From Blastococcus sp. TF02A-30 (GTDB lineage: Bacteria > Actinomycetota > Actinomycetes > Mycobacteriales > Geodermatophilaceae): a stretch of 64,000 bases of DNA. Under the pieces are notes generated by a model. It saw only the letters and a list, made by a program, of their open reading frames with translations, searched no databases and was not told the origin of the DNA. The position numbers and the translations under genes are program-made. Shown one piece after another: positions 24,837-33,320 of the stretch (positions within the stretch are counted from its first letter, which is position 1; each line of letters begins with the position of its first letter). The stretch spans positions 620,001 through 684,000 of the forward strand of contig NZ_QOHJ01000001.1 of assembly GCF_003319185.1 (NCBI RefSeq), given 5' to 3'.

Positions 24837-25864
24837 CGGACCCTGCTGCCCCCCACGCCTCGCAGGCTCGGCGCGGGGGGCTGCAGCAGGGCCGTTCCAG
24901 CACCGTCCCGTCGCCGGTCCTGGTCGAGGTCGAGCGGTCGGGGTTCCTCGAGTCGGTGCACCGCGGGTCGCTGGTCGTCCTGGACGCCGCCGGCGCCGTC
25001 ACGTTCGCCGCGGGGGCGGTCGACCGGCCGGTCCTGCCGCGGTCGTCGAACAAGCCCGTGCAGGCCACGGCGTTGCTCGCCGCCGGGTGGACGCCGCGGT
25101 CCGCTGACGAGCTGGCCATCGCCGCCGGCTCGCACGGCGGCGAGGACGGCCACCGGGACCTGGCGGCGGGGATCCTCGCCGCCGCGGGGCTGACGCCCGA
25201 CGACCTGGGCTGCCCACCGGCGCTGCCGCAGCACGAGCCGACCCGCGCCGCCTGGCTGGTCGAGGGACGGGCGCCGGAGCGGCTGGCGATGAACTGCTCG
25301 GGCAAGCACGCGGGGATGCTCGCGGCCTGCGTGGCCGCCGGCTACCCGACCCGGGGCTACCTCGAGCGGGCGCACCCGCTGCAGCAGGCGATCGAGGCCC
25401 GGCTGGGCGAGGCGGCCGGAGAGCCGGTGAGCGCCGTCGTCGTCGACGGGTGCGGCGCCCCGCAGCACGCCCTGTCGCTCACCGGTCTGGCGCGGGGCGT
25501 CCTGTCGCTGGTGCACGCCCCGGAGGGATCGCCCGACCGCGCGGTGGCCGACGCGATGCGCGCCCACCCCTGGTCGGTGGCGGGGACCGGCCGCGAGGAC
25601 ACCGAGCTCATGCGCGCCGTCCCGGGCCTGCTGGTCAAGGGCGGCGCGGACGGGGTGCACGTCGCCGCCGTCCCCGGCGCCGGTGCGGTGGCCCTCAAGC
25701 TCGACGACGGCGGGGACCGCGGTCGCGGGCCCGCGCTCTCGGCGGGGTTGCGCCGGCTGGGCGTGGACGCCGAAGCCCTCGCACCGTGGTTGCAGACGCC
25801 GGTGACCGGGGGCGACGGGGTGGTGGGCGCCGCCCGGGCGTCAGGAGCGCTGCAAACCCTCTGA
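24833..25864 (+). CDS. Asparaginase (Asparaginase_II, Rhizobium-type)
   Basis: A 343-residue protein of the Asparaginase_II family (Rhizobium etli type), which hydrolyses asparagine to aspartate and ammonia. It has VEVERSGFLESVHRGSLVVLD at the N-terminus, the phrase RSSNKPVQA, AAGSHGGEDGH, and MNCSGKHAGMLAAC with the paired Cys/Ser/Lys region typical of this class. This family is unrelated to the E. coli AnsA/AnsB enzymes. No signal peptide, so probably cytoplasmic. It is the last gene of the operon fur - ygfZ - BKACE - rsiG - asparaginase, overlapping rsiG by ATGA. Confidence 0.88.
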   Translation: MTDPAAPHASQARRGGLQQGRSSTVPSPVLVEVERSGFLESVHRGSLVVLDAAGAVTFAAGAVDRPVLPRSSNKPVQATALLAAGWTPRSADELAIAAGSHGGEDGHRDLAAGILAAAGLTPDDLGCPPALPQHEPTRAAWLVEGRAPERLAMNCSGKHAGMLAACVAAGYPTRGYLERAHPLQQAIEARLGEAAGEPVSAVVVDGCGAPQHALSLTGLARGVLSLVHAPEGSPDRAVADAMRAHPWSVAGTGREDTELMRAVPGLLVKGGADGVHVAAVPGAGAVALKLDDGGDRGRGPALSAGLRRLGVDAEALAPWLQTPVTGGDGVVGAARASGALQTL

Positions 25865-25898
25865 CCTCGGCCTTTCCGTGTGACGGTCTTCACCGCCC

Positions 25899-25932
25899 GG
25901 TGCTAGCTGCACCGCTTGCAGTTGCTAGCACC
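25899..25932. promoter_or_regulatory. Inverted-repeat operator GGTGCTAGC-N16-GCTAGCACC
   Basis: Perfect 9-base arms at 25899-25907 and 25924-25932 flank a 16-base spacer. The structure overlaps the predicted -35 box (TTGCAG, 25917-25922) of the XRE gene, so autorepression by that regulator is a simple reading. It could also be a hairpin terminator for the operon that ends at 25864. Confidence 0.6.
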
Positions 25933-25944
25933 CGGGGCTACCGT
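25917..25944 (+). promoter_or_regulatory. Promoter TTGCAG-N16-TACCGT of the XRE-hbhA operon
   Basis: A -35 TTGCAG (25917-25922), a 16-base spacer and -10 TACCGT (25939-25944). The GTG of the XRE gene follows after 7 bases, so the message is probably leaderless. Confidence 0.65.
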
Positions 25945-25951
25945 CGGAGAC

Positions 25952-26494
25952 GTGCAGACACCAGGTGAGTTCGTCCGCGAGCAGGTGAGCACGGTCCGCT
26001 CGACGGTGGACCGCGTCGCCGGCAGCGTGGCGGGCTCGGTCGCCGGGTCGGTCGCGGGTGCGAAGAGCGCCTCGGCCACCAACGTCTCGGCGGTCAGCTC
26101 GCAGGTCGGCGAGTTCATCCGCGAGCAGCGCAACGCCGCCCAGGTGTCCCTGCGTGAGCTGGCCCGCAGCGCCGGCGTCAGCAACCCCTACCTGTCCCAG
26201 GTGGAGCGGGGCCTCCGCAAGCCGTCAGCGGAGATCCTCGCGTCGATCGCCCGGGGCCTGAAGATCTCGGCCGAGACGCTCTACGAGCAGGCGGGGATCC
26301 TCGACCGGCGGTCCGGGAACCCGGACACCGTGGCGGCGATCCGCTCGGACGAGGCGTTGTCCGAGCGGCACAGGGCCGTGCTCCTGGAGCTCTACGAGAC
26401 CTACGTCCGCGAGCACCGCGCCAGCACGGCCTCCGAGGCCACTTCCCAGGCCGCGTCCGAGCAGTCCCCCCACCCTTCGAAGGAGTCGGCATGA
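25952..26494 (+). CDS. XRE-family transcriptional regulator (Rv0474-like)
   Basis: A 180-residue regulator. After an N-terminal stretch with Gly/Ser/Val repeats (AGSVAGSVAGSVAG), a Cro/C1-type helix-turn-helix spans about residues 50-110: FIREQRNAAQVSLRELARSAGVSNPYLSQVERGLRKPSAEIL. The next helix reads ARGLKISAETLYEQAGIL. This closely resembles mycobacterial Rv0474, which precedes the heparin-binding hemagglutinin gene hbhA; the same pair is seen here. The stop overlaps the ATG of the HbhA-like gene. Autoregulation through the upstream inverted repeat is likely but not shown. Confidence 0.9.
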   Translation: MQTPGEFVREQVSTVRSTVDRVAGSVAGSVAGSVAGAKSASATNVSAVSSQVGEFIREQRNAAQVSLRELARSAGVSNPYLSQVERGLRKPSAEILASIARGLKISAETLYEQAGILDRRSGNPDTVAAIRSDEALSERHRAVLLELYETYVREHRASTASEATSQAASEQSPHPSKESA

Positions 26495-27306
26495 CCCCCA
26501 CCCAGACCGTGAAGCAGTACGGCGAGCTCGCCGTGGCCCAGGGCCGCACGATCGCCGAGCACGCCCGCACCCCGATCCTGGCCCTCGTCGGCGCCGGTGA
26601 CCTGGCCGTCGAGCGCGCCCGCACCGCCGTGGCGCAGTTCCGCAGCACCGCCGAGGCGCTGCCGGGCGAGGCGCAGGTGCAGGCCGACCTCGCGGTGAAG
26701 GAGGCCCGGACCCGGGCCACCGAGGCCGCCGAGACCGCGCGTGCCCGGGCCAACGAGGCCGCCGGCTCCGCTCGCAGCACCGCCCAGCAGCTGGCCGAGG
26801 CCGTGCGTCCGGACGCCCTGCGCAGCACCGTCGTCGGGCTGGTCGAGACCGCCCGCACCCAGGCCGTCGCGACCGTCGAGACGCTGGCCGGGCGCGGTGC
26901 CGAGGTCGTCGAGGACCTGCGCCGGCAGCCGGCCTTCCGCCGGGTCGTCCGTCGCGCCGAGCGGGCCGTCGACGCCGTCGAGGACCGTCTCGAGGACGTG
27001 CTGGAGGAGACCGCCGAGGCGGTGACCGAGGCCTCCAACGAGGTCACCTCGATCGCGCAGAAGACCGCCGCCAAGGCGAGCAAGGTCGCGGCCAAGGCCG
27101 AGGAGAAGGTCGAGGATGCCGCCGACACCGCGAAGGCCGACCTCGAGGCCGCCGAGACGCCGAAGGCCGCCAAGAAGGCCCCGGCCAAGAAGAGCAGCCC
27201 GGCTGCCAAGAAGGCCCCGGCCAAGTCGACCTCGGCGCGCGTGTCCCGCGCCCGCGCGGCCAAGCCGAGCGACCCGACCGCGGTGCCGGCCAAGCGCGAC
27301 AGCTGA
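26491..27306 (+). CDS. HbhA-like coiled-coil protein with Lys/Ala-rich tail
   Basis: A 271-residue protein built like heparin-binding hemagglutinin HbhA (Rv0475). Residues about 5-200 are a long alanine-rich amphipathic helix, and the last 70 residues are Lys/Ala/Pro-rich (KAAKKAPAKKSSPAAKKAPAK). In mycobacteria this protein lies at the cell surface and in membrane domains, binds sulfated glycans through the Lys tail, and has been linked to polar growth and lipid inclusions. In this likely environmental organism a surface or nucleoid-like polyanion-binding role is more neutral. No signal peptide is present, as in HbhA. It is coupled to the XRE regulator by ATGA. Confidence 0.8.
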   Translation: MTPTQTVKQYGELAVAQGRTIAEHARTPILALVGAGDLAVERARTAVAQFRSTAEALPGEAQVQADLAVKEARTRATEAAETARARANEAAGSARSTAQQLAEAVRPDALRSTVVGLVETARTQAVATVETLAGRGAEVVEDLRRQPAFRRVVRRAERAVDAVEDRLEDVLEETAEAVTEASNEVTSIAQKTAAKASKVAAKAEEKVEDAADTAKADLEAAETPKAAKKAPAKKSSPAAKKAPAKSTSARVSRARAAKPSDPTAVPAKRDS

Positions 27307-27342
27307 CACCGCCCGCCGGCGCACGCCGGCGGACGCACGGAC

Positions 27343-27380
27343 CAGGGCCCCGGAGCTGCGAGCAGCGCTCCGGGGCCCTG
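27343..27380 (+). terminator. Strong hairpin terminator after the HbhA-like gene
   Basis: Perfect 14-base arms (27343-27356 and 27367-27380) with a 10-base loop, 37 bases after the stop. No U-run. Confidence 0.85.
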
Positions 27381-27434
27381 TGCCGTCCCTGCCCCGAACG
27401 GGTCGGCGGGCCGGGCCCCGCGGTCGGGCGCGGG

Positions 27435-27440
27435 TACCCT
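27435..27440 (+). promoter_or_regulatory. -10 box TACCCT for the DUF2516 gene
   Basis: TACCCT is followed by 7 bases and the ATG at 27448, consistent with a leaderless transcript separate from the HbhA-like gene. Confidence 0.65.
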
Positions 27441-27447
27441 CGCCGCC

Positions 27448-27735
27448 ATGGCGGAGTTCGACGGTCTGGTCTACAGCCTCCTGTACTGGGCAGCGCAGGC
27501 CCTGACGGTCTGGGCCTTCGTCGACGCGCTGATCCGGCCGGCCGCCGGGTACGTGGCCGCCGGGAAGCTGACCAAGCCCGGCTGGGCCGCCATCACCGGT
27601 CTGGCCGCGGTGGTCATCTTCGTGACGCAGATGCCGCTGTCGCTGCTCGGTCTGCCGGCGGTGATCGCCGCGGTGGTCTACCTGGTCGACGTGCGGCCGG
27701 CGGTGCGGGGGCTGCGCCGCGGCAACAGCTGGTGA
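27448..27735 (+). CDS. DUF2516 membrane protein
   Basis: A 95-residue membrane protein with about three transmembrane helices and short loops. Its text, ALTVWAFVDALIRPAAGYVAAGKLTKPGWAAITGLA and VYLVDVRPAVRG, fits DUF2516, the family of mycobacterial Rv0476. The role is unknown. The gene always lies next to hbhA-type genes in mycobacteria, and the order is kept here, although a terminator and its own leaderless promoter separate them. It ends 54 bases from the convergent methyltransferase gene, with no clear terminator between. Confidence 0.85.
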   Translation: MAEFDGLVYSLLYWAAQALTVWAFVDALIRPAAGYVAAGKLTKPGWAAITGLAAVVIFVTQMPLSLLGLPAVIAAVVYLVDVRPAVRGLRRGNSW

Positions 27736-27789
27736 GCCGAGCACGCCTTCCATGCAGCCGGCCGCCGTCCGCCAACCAGGCGGTACGCG

Positions 27790-28626
27790 TCAGCTGAAGA
27801 CGCCGGCCGGCGGTTCCGGCGAGGGCTCGGCCTCGGCGTCGTGCACCGGCTGGGCGCGGCCGACGAAGCGGTCGAGGTCCTCGCCCTCGACGACCCGCGA
27901 CGGCATCGGGTCCCGGGCGCAGGCGCGGGTCAGCTCTGCGATCGGCAGCTCGGCGTCCGAGGCGACGGCGACGAGGTTGCCGAAGCGGCGACCGCGCAGG
28001 GTGCCGGGCTCGGCCAGCAGGCAGACGTGCCGGAACGCGGTGCGCAGGGTGGCGACCTGGCCGCGGGCGAAGCGCAGCGGCGGTCCGTCGGCGACGTTGG
28101 CGGCGTAGACGCCGCCGGCCCGCAGCACCCGGGCCACGTCCGCCGCGAACTCGACGGTGGTGAGGTGGGCGGGGGTGCGGGCGCCGGCGAAGACGTCGGT
28201 GAGGACGACGTCGGCGCTGTCATCCCGCAGCGTGCCGAGGGCGTCGCGGGCGTCGCCGGCCCGCACGCGGACGCGGGCGTCGCGGGGGAGCGGCAGGTGC
28301 TCGCGGACCAGATCGGTGAGCGGCTGGTCGATCTCCACGACCCGCTGGCGGGAGCCGGGGCGGGTGGTGGCGACGTAGCGCGGCAGCGTGAGGGCGCCCC
28401 CGCCGAGGTGGACGACGTCGAGGGGTGCCCCGGGGGCGGCCGCCAGGTCGAGGACGTGCCCCATCCGGCGGACGTACTCGAACTCCAGGTGCGCGGGGTC
28501 GTCGAGGTCGACGTGCGACTGCGGGGTCCCGTTGAGCATCAGGATCCACGCGCCGTCCCGATCGGCGTCGCCCAGGAGCTCGGCGGTGCCGCCGGTGACG
28601 GCGGTCGGTCCTGGGGGGATCCTCAT
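27790..28626 (-). CDS. Spermidine synthase-like methyltransferase-fold protein
   Basis: A 278-residue protein with the spermidine synthase/methyltransferase Rossmann fold. The glycine loop is VVHLGGGALTLPRYVA, the ribose-binding acid is in RVVEIDQPL, and a DVVLTDVFAGARTPAHL stretch takes the place of the catalytic DxxD loop. It resembles the fused or orphan spermidine synthase-like proteins of actinobacteria, for which polyamine synthesis is not established. No membrane segments are seen, so it is the soluble version. ATG start at 28626. It follows the methyltransferase at 28670 on the same strand by 43 bases. Confidence 0.82.
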   Translation of the reverse strand: MRIPPGPTAVTGGTAELLGDADRDGAWILMLNGTPQSHVDLDDPAHLEFEYVRRMGHVLDLAAAPGAPLDVVHLGGGALTLPRYVATTRPGSRQRVVEIDQPLTDLVREHLPLPRDARVRVRAGDARDALGTLRDDSADVVLTDVFAGARTPAHLTTVEFAADVARVLRAGGVYAANVADGPPLRFARGQVATLRTAFRHVCLLAEPGTLRGRRFGNLVAVASDAELPIAELTRACARDPMPSRVVEGEDLDRFVGRAQPVHDAEAEPSPEPPAGVFS

Positions 28627-28669
28627 CGCCGTCCATCGTGCCAGGTGACGGCGGGCCGGCCGCCGCTCG

Positions 28670-29539
28670 TCAGGCCGGGGCGACCGCCGACCAGCGCACC
28701 GTGACCTCGCCGTGCCGCCACCGGCGGCTCGACCCGACCAGCGGCCAGCCCTGCTCGGCCAGCGCCTCCACGGCCGCCACCCACCGCTGGCGGGGGCCGA
28801 AGGCCGACATGCCGGCCGCCGCCGCCCACGTCGCGTCGAACGCCCGCAGGAAGTCGTGCACCGGCTGCCCCGGCACGTTGTGGTGGATCAGCGCCTTGGG
28901 CAGCCGCTCGGCCAGGTCCGACGGTGTGCTGATGTCGGTGACCCGCACCGAGAGCGTCAGCGTGAGGGGCCCGTCCTCGTCGAGCGCCACCCACGCCGAC
29001 CGGCGGCCCCACTCGTCGCAGGTGCCCTCCACGATCAGGCCGCCCGGGGCCAGGGCGCCGCGCATGGTGTCCCACGCCCGTGCGGCGGACTCCTCGTCGT
29101 ACTGGCGCAGCACGTTGAAGGCCCGCACCAGCACCGGCTGCAGGCCGGCGAGCTCGAAGCCGCCCACGCGGAAGTCCACCCGCGGTGGATCGCGGTCCTC
29201 GGCGACGGCGGCCACGCGGGCCGGGTCGATCTCCAGGCCGACGACCTCGAGCCCGTCGACCTCCGGGCCGAGCCGCTCGACCAGCTCCAGCGTGGTGACC
29301 GCGGACGCGCCGTAGCCGAGGTCCACCACCAGCGGACGGGCAGAGTCGCGCAGCCGGGGCACCTGCGTGGCGAGCAGCCAGCGGTCCACGCGGCGCAGCC
29401 GGTTGGCGTTCGTCGTGCCGCGCGTGGGGAGCCCGAGCGCGCGCGCCCGACCGGCGGCCAGGCGCGGCGCCTTCTTCGCGCGACCCGGCTGAGGGGACAG
29501 CGAGGCCCGCCGCTTGTGGTCGCCGCTCGCCTCGCTCAC
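28670..29539 (-). CDS. SAM-dependent methyltransferase-like protein
   Basis: A 289-residue protein with a class I methyltransferase fold. The SAM loop is VVDLGYGASAVTTLELV at about residue 72, and the acidic end of strand 2 is in VVGLEIDPARVAAV. The motif after strand 4, FNVLRQYDEE, and APGGLIVEGTCDEWGRR are common to a family of unnamed actinobacterial methyltransferases beside murB. The N-terminus is basic (HKRRASLSPQPGRAKKAP). Substrate unknown; tRNA, lipid or small molecule are all possible. The GTG at 29539 is divergent from murB. Confidence 0.8.
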   Translation of the reverse strand: MSEASGDHKRRASLSPQPGRAKKAPRLAAGRARALGLPTRGTTNANRLRRVDRWLLATQVPRLRDSARPLVVDLGYGASAVTTLELVERLGPEVDGLEVVGLEIDPARVAAVAEDRDPPRVDFRVGGFELAGLQPVLVRAFNVLRQYDEESAARAWDTMRGALAPGGLIVEGTCDEWGRRSAWVALDEDGPLTLTLSVRVTDISTPSDLAERLPKALIHHNVPGQPVHDFLRAFDATWAAAAGMSAFGPRQRWVAAVEALAEQGWPLVGSSRRWRHGEVTVRWSAVAPA

Positions 29540-29561
29540 CGGTGTGGAGGGTAGTCCCGGC

Positions 29562-29567
29562 TACCGT
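29562..29567 (+). promoter_or_regulatory. -10 box TACCGT for murB
   Basis: TACCGT is followed by 6 bases and the GTG at 29574, consistent with a leaderless murB transcript. Confidence 0.6.
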
Positions 29568-29573
29568 CGGTGC

Positions 29574-30584
29574 GTGCACGTGCGATCCGACGTCCCTCTG
29601 GCCGGCCTCACCACGCTGGGTGTCGGGGGTCCGGCGGAGCGGCTGGTCGAGGTGACGACGGCCGACGAGCTGGTGGCCGCGGTGCGCGACGCCGACGAGG
29701 CCGGCCGGCCGTTGCTCCTGCTGGGCGGCGGCTCCAACGTCATCGCCCCCGACGAGGGCTGGCCCGGCGACGTCGTCCTGGTGCGGTCCACCGGGATCGA
29801 CCGCGACGGTTCGGTGCTCACCGTGCAGGCCGGGCACGACTGGGACGAGCTGGTCGCGCACACCGTCGCCGAGGGGCTGGCCGGGATCGAGGCGCTGTCG
29901 GGCATCCCCGGCTCCACCGGGGCCACGCCGGTGCAGAACGTCGGTGCGTACGGGCAGGAGGTCGCGCAGACCATCACCGCCGTCCGCGTGTACGACCGGG
30001 CCGAGAAGGTCGACCTCGTGCTCGCACCGGAGGACTGCGGGTTCGCCTACCGCGACAGCCGGCTCAAGCGGGAACCGGGCCGCTACGTCGTCCTGGAGGT
30101 CGCGTTCCGGCTGCACCCCGGACCGCTGTCGCGTCCGGTCGGCTACGCGGAGCTGGCCCGGACCCTCGGCGTCGACGTCGGCGCGACCGCGCCGCTGGCC
30201 GACGTCCGCGAGGCGGTGCTGGGGCTGCGGCGCGGCAAGGGCATGGTCTGGGACCCGGCCGACCCCGACACCCGCAGCGCCGGCTCGTTCTTCACCAACC
30301 CGATCGTCCCGCTCGACCGCGCGGTCGAGGGGTGCCCGAGCTGGCCGGCGGGCGAGGGGCACGTCAAGCTCAGCGCCGCCTGGCTGGTGCAGCACGCCGG
30401 CTTCGGCCGCGGCACCCGCGACGGGCGCGTGGGCACCTCGCCGCGGCACAGCCTGGCGCTGACCACGGAACCCGGCGCCACCGCCGCCGAGCTGCTCGCC
30501 TTCAGCGACCGGATCGTCGCCACGGTGCGGGAGCGCTTCGGCGTGACCCTCGAGCGAGAGCCGACCGCCGTCCGCCCCTGGTGA
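29574..30584 (+). CDS. murB: UDP-N-acetylenolpyruvoylglucosamine reductase MurB
   Basis: A 336-residue cytoplasmic FAD enzyme that reduces UDP-GlcNAc-enolpyruvate to UDP-MurNAc with NADPH in peptidoglycan synthesis. FAD-binding text is LLLLGGGSNVIAPDEG and SGIPGSTGATPVQNVGAYGQEV. Catalytic-region text includes GFAYRDSRLK and the Ser in RSAGSFFTNPIV. The C-terminal AAWLVQHAGFGRG is also typical. The sequence begins with VRSDVPLAGLTTLGVGG, a normal MurB start, which supports the GTG at 29574. Mycobacterial Rv0482 holds the same position. It is convergent with the SDR gene, 13 bases away. Confidence 0.96.
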   Translation: MHVRSDVPLAGLTTLGVGGPAERLVEVTTADELVAAVRDADEAGRPLLLLGGGSNVIAPDEGWPGDVVLVRSTGIDRDGSVLTVQAGHDWDELVAHTVAEGLAGIEALSGIPGSTGATPVQNVGAYGQEVAQTITAVRVYDRAEKVDLVLAPEDCGFAYRDSRLKREPGRYVVLEVAFRLHPGPLSRPVGYAELARTLGVDVGATAPLADVREAVLGLRRGKGMVWDPADPDTRSAGSFFTNPIVPLDRAVEGCPSWPAGEGHVKLSAAWLVQHAGFGRGTRDGRVGTSPRHSLALTTEPGATAAELLAFSDRIVATVRERFGVTLEREPTAVRPW

Positions 30585-30597
30585 CGGGCGGGTCCTC

Positions 30598-31380
30598 CTA
30601 CTCCCGGTGGACCTTGTGCTGCGCGGCCTGGGCGCGGGGGCGCACGACGAGCAGGTCCACGTTCACGTGGTGCGGCCGGGTCAGCGCCCAGGCGATGCAG
30701 TCGGCGACGTCCTCGGCGACGAGCGGCTCGCGCACCCCGCGGTACACCGCCTCCGCGGCCACGGCCGAGCCGAGCCGGTTGGCCGAGAACTCCTCGGTGC
30801 GGACCATGCCCGGCGCGATCTCGATCACGCGCACCGGCTCCGCCACGAGCTCCAGCCGCATCGTCTCGGCCAGCGTGTGGACCCCGTGCTTGGCGGCGGT
30901 GTAGGACGCCCCGCCCTCGTAGGAGATGAGCCCGGCCGTCGAGCCGACGAACAGCACGTCGCCCGCGCCCGAGGCGATCAGCGCCGGCAGCAGGGCCTTG
31001 GTCAGCCGCACGGTCCCGAGCACGTTCACCTCGTAGGTGCGCGCCCACGAGCCCAGGTCCGCCTCGGCCACGGGGAGCGCGTCGAACGCCCCGCCCGCGT
31101 TGTTGACCAGCACGTCCACCCGGTGCAGGGCACCGGTGAACGCCTCGACCGACGCCGGGTCGGTGACGTCCAGGGGCAGCGCGCGCCCGCCGATCGACGC
31201 GGCCAGCTGCTCCAGCCGGTCCAGCCGGCGGGCACCGAGGACGACGTCGAACCCCTCGGCGGCCAGCCGGGCGGCGGTGGCCGCCCCGATGCCGCTGGAG
31301 GCCCCGGTGACGACGGCGGTGCGGCCGGTCCCCGGCAGCGCGCGGTACCCGAGCGGGGGAAGAGGTGAGGCACCTGACAT
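30598..31380 (-). CDS. Short-chain dehydrogenase/reductase (Rv0484c-like)
   Basis: A 260-residue classical SDR. NAD(P)-binding TGASSGIG lies at about residues 25-32, the NNAG motif is [10 protein letters not shown], the catalytic Ser is in FVGSTAGL, and the YxxxK pair is in [20 protein letters not shown] follows the active site. The arginine in [11 protein letters not shown] suggests NADP preference. The substrate is unknown; the family member between murB and mshA is kept in mycobacteria (Rv0484c). The ATG at 31380 begins a normal SDR N-terminus. It is divergent from mshA. Confidence 0.9.
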   Translation of the reverse strand: MSGASPLPPLGYRALPGTGRTAVVTGASSGIGAATAARLAAEGFDVVLGARRLDRLEQLAASIGGRALPLDVTDPASVEAFTGALHRVDVLVNNAGGAFDALPVAEADLGSWARTYEVNVLGTVRLTKALLPALIASGAGDVLFVGSTAGLISYEGGASYTAAKHGVHTLAETMRLELVAEPVRVIEIAPGMVRTEEFSANRLGSAVAAEAVYRGVREPLVAEDVADCIAWALTRPHHVNVDLLVVRPRAQAAQHKVHRE

Positions 31381-31470
31381 GTGGCCATCCTGCAGCTGAT
31401 GCAGGATGGAAGACCGACAGGGGTGCGCATCCGCGCCCGATCCGGGAGACCACAGAGCGGGAGGACGCAC

Positions 31471-32799
31471 GTGCCCGCTCGCCGCACCTCCCGCTCCGGC
31501 ACGCCCCGTCGCGTGGCCACGCTGTCGGTGCACACCAGCCCGCTGGACCAGCCCGGCGCCGGTGACGCCGGCGGGATGAACGTGTACATCGTCGAGACGT
31601 CGCGCCGCCTGGCCGAGCGCGGCATCGCCGTCGACGTCTTCACCCGCGCCACCTCCAGCGACCTGCCGCCGGTCGTGGAGATGTCCCCGGGTGTCACCGT
31701 CCGGCACGTCAGCGCCGGCCCGTTCGAGGGCCTCGGCAAGGAGGAGCTGCCCGCACAGCTGTGCGCCTTCACCGCCGCCGTGCTGCGCGAGGAGGCCCAG
31801 CACGAGCCGGGCTTCTACGACGTCGTCCACTCCCACTACTGGCTCTCCGGCCAGGTCGGGTACCTCGCCCGTGACCGGTGGAGCGTGCCGCTGATCCACA
31901 CCGCGCACACCCTGGCCAAGGTCAAGAACGAGGCGCTGGCCGCCGGCGACCGGCCCGAGCCCCGCTCCCGGGTCATCGGCGAGGAGCAGGTCGTCGCCGA
32001 GGCCGACCGGCTGATCGCGAACACCGACGAGGAGGCCCGCCAGCTTGTCCGCCTGTACGGCGCGGACCCGGCGCGCACGCTCGTCGTCCCCCCGGGCGTG
32101 GACCTCGACCGGTTCACCCCCGGCGCCCGCACCGCCGCCCGCCGCGCCACCGGCACCCCCGACGACGCCCTCGTGCTGCTCTTCGTCGGCCGGATCCAGC
32201 CGCTCAAGGCGCCCGACGTCCTGCTGCACGCCGCGGCGGAGATGGTCGCCGGCGACCCGGCGCTGCGCGACCGGCTGCGCGTCCACGTCGTCGGCGCGCC
32301 CAGCGGCTCCGGCCTCGAGGCGCCCGAGCAGCTGCAGAAGCTGGCCGGCGACCTCGGCATCGCCGACGTCGTCCACTTCTTCCCGCCGCAGCCGCCCGAG
32401 CGGCTGGCCGAGCACTACCGGACCGCCGACGTCACCGTCGTGCCCAGCCACAACGAGTCCTTCGGGCTGGTGGCGCTGGAGTCGCAGGCCTGCGGCACCC
32501 CCGTGGTGGCCGCCGCCGTGGGCGGGTTGCCGACGGCGGTGCGGCACGGCGTCTCCGGCGTCCTCGTGGCCGGCCACGACCCCGCCGACTACGCCGCCGC
32601 GGTGCGCGCCGTCCTGGCCCGCCGCGAGCTGCTCGCCGCCGGGGCGCGCCGGCACGCCGGCCTCTTCTCCTGGGACCGCACCGCCGACGCGCTGGTCGAG
32701 GCCTACGCCGCGGCCGCCAGGGACATGGTCGCCGCCCCCGCGCGCCCGGCTCGCGAGCGCCTGCTGCGCCTCCTGCCCGAGATCCAGGTCGCCCGGTGA
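31471..32799 (+). CDS. mshA: D-inositol-3-phosphate glycosyltransferase MshA
   Basis: A 442-residue GT4-family glycosyltransferase that makes the first mycothiol intermediate from UDP-GlcNAc and 1L-myo-inositol 1-phosphate. Acceptor-domain text is [21 protein letters not shown] and [13 protein letters not shown]; the donor domain has [15 protein letters not shown] and [13 protein letters not shown] followed by [11 protein letters not shown]. The GTG at 31471 is chosen for the GGGAGGA site 6-12 bases upstream; a GTG at 31423 in the same frame is possible. It overlaps the YbjN gene by GTGA. Together with mshD it shows the cell makes mycothiol. Confidence 0.95.
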   Translation: MPARRTSRSGTPRRVATLSVHTSPLDQPGAGDAGGMNVYIVETSRRLAERGIAVDVFTRATSSDLPPVVEMSPGVTVRHVSAGPFEGLGKEELPAQLCAFTAAVLREEAQHEPGFYDVVHSHYWLSGQVGYLARDRWSVPLIHTAHTLAKVKNEALAAGDRPEPRSRVIGEEQVVAEADRLIANTDEEARQLVRLYGADPARTLVVPPGVDLDRFTPGARTAARRATGTPDDALVLLFVGRIQPLKAPDVLLHAAAEMVAGDPALRDRLRVHVVGAPSGSGLEAPEQLQKLAGDLGIADVVHFFPPQPPERLAEHYRTADVTVVPSHNESFGLVALESQACGTPVVAAAVGGLPTAVRHGVSGVLVAGHDPADYAAAVRAVLARRELLAAGARRHAGLFSWDRTADALVEAYAAAARDMVAAPARPARERLLRLLPEIQVAR

Positions 32800-33320
32800 G
32801 CACCATCGAGGAGCTCGACGCCGTCATCGGGCAGACCCTGCGCGAGGGCGAGCTGGTCCACGAGCACCCGCGGCCGGGGACCTGGGTCGTCGACCTGCCG
32901 GGCACCAAGAAGCTGAAGACCGTCTGCGGGCTGGTCGTCGGCGAGCACGCGCTCCGGGTGGAGGCCTTCGTCTGCCGCCAGCCCGACGAGAACCGCGAGC
33001 AGCTGTGGACGTTCCTGCTGCAGCACAACGCCCGCATGTACGGCGTCGCGTACTCCATCGACAGCGTGGGCGACGTCTACCTCACCGGCCGGCTGCCGCA
33101 CGCCGCGGTCACGCCCGAGGAGCTCGACCGCATCCTCGGCTCGGTCCTGACCTACGCCGACGACCACTTCAACACCATGCTGGAGATCGGTTTCGGCACC
33201 TCGATCCGCCGTGAGTGGGAGTGGCGGGTCAAGCGGGGGGAGTCGCTGCGCAACCTCGAGGCGTTCGCCGCCTTCGCCGACCCCACCCGCCGGCCGGCGG
33301 ACCGCACGCCCGGGGAGTGA
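32796..33320 (+). CDS. YbjN-domain protein (Rv0487-like)
   Basis: A 174-residue soluble protein of the YbjN family, whose fold resembles type III secretion chaperones. Text includes [27 protein letters not shown] near residue 29, [28 protein letters not shown], and [21 protein letters not shown]. YbjN proteins affect sensory or stress traits in enterobacteria, but the actinobacterial role is unknown. The gene always follows mshA in mycobacteria and does so here with GTGA coupling, which hints at a link to mycothiol synthesis. The MFS exporter overlaps its stop by GTGA. Confidence 0.87.
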   Translation: MSTIEELDAVIGQTLREGELVHEHPRPGTWVVDLPGTKKLKTVCGLVVGEHALRVEAFVCRQPDENREQLWTFLLQHNARMYGVAYSIDSVGDVYLTGRLPHAAVTPEELDRILGSVLTYADDHFNTMLEIGFGTSIRREWEWRVKRGESLRNLEAFAAFADPTRRPADRTPGE

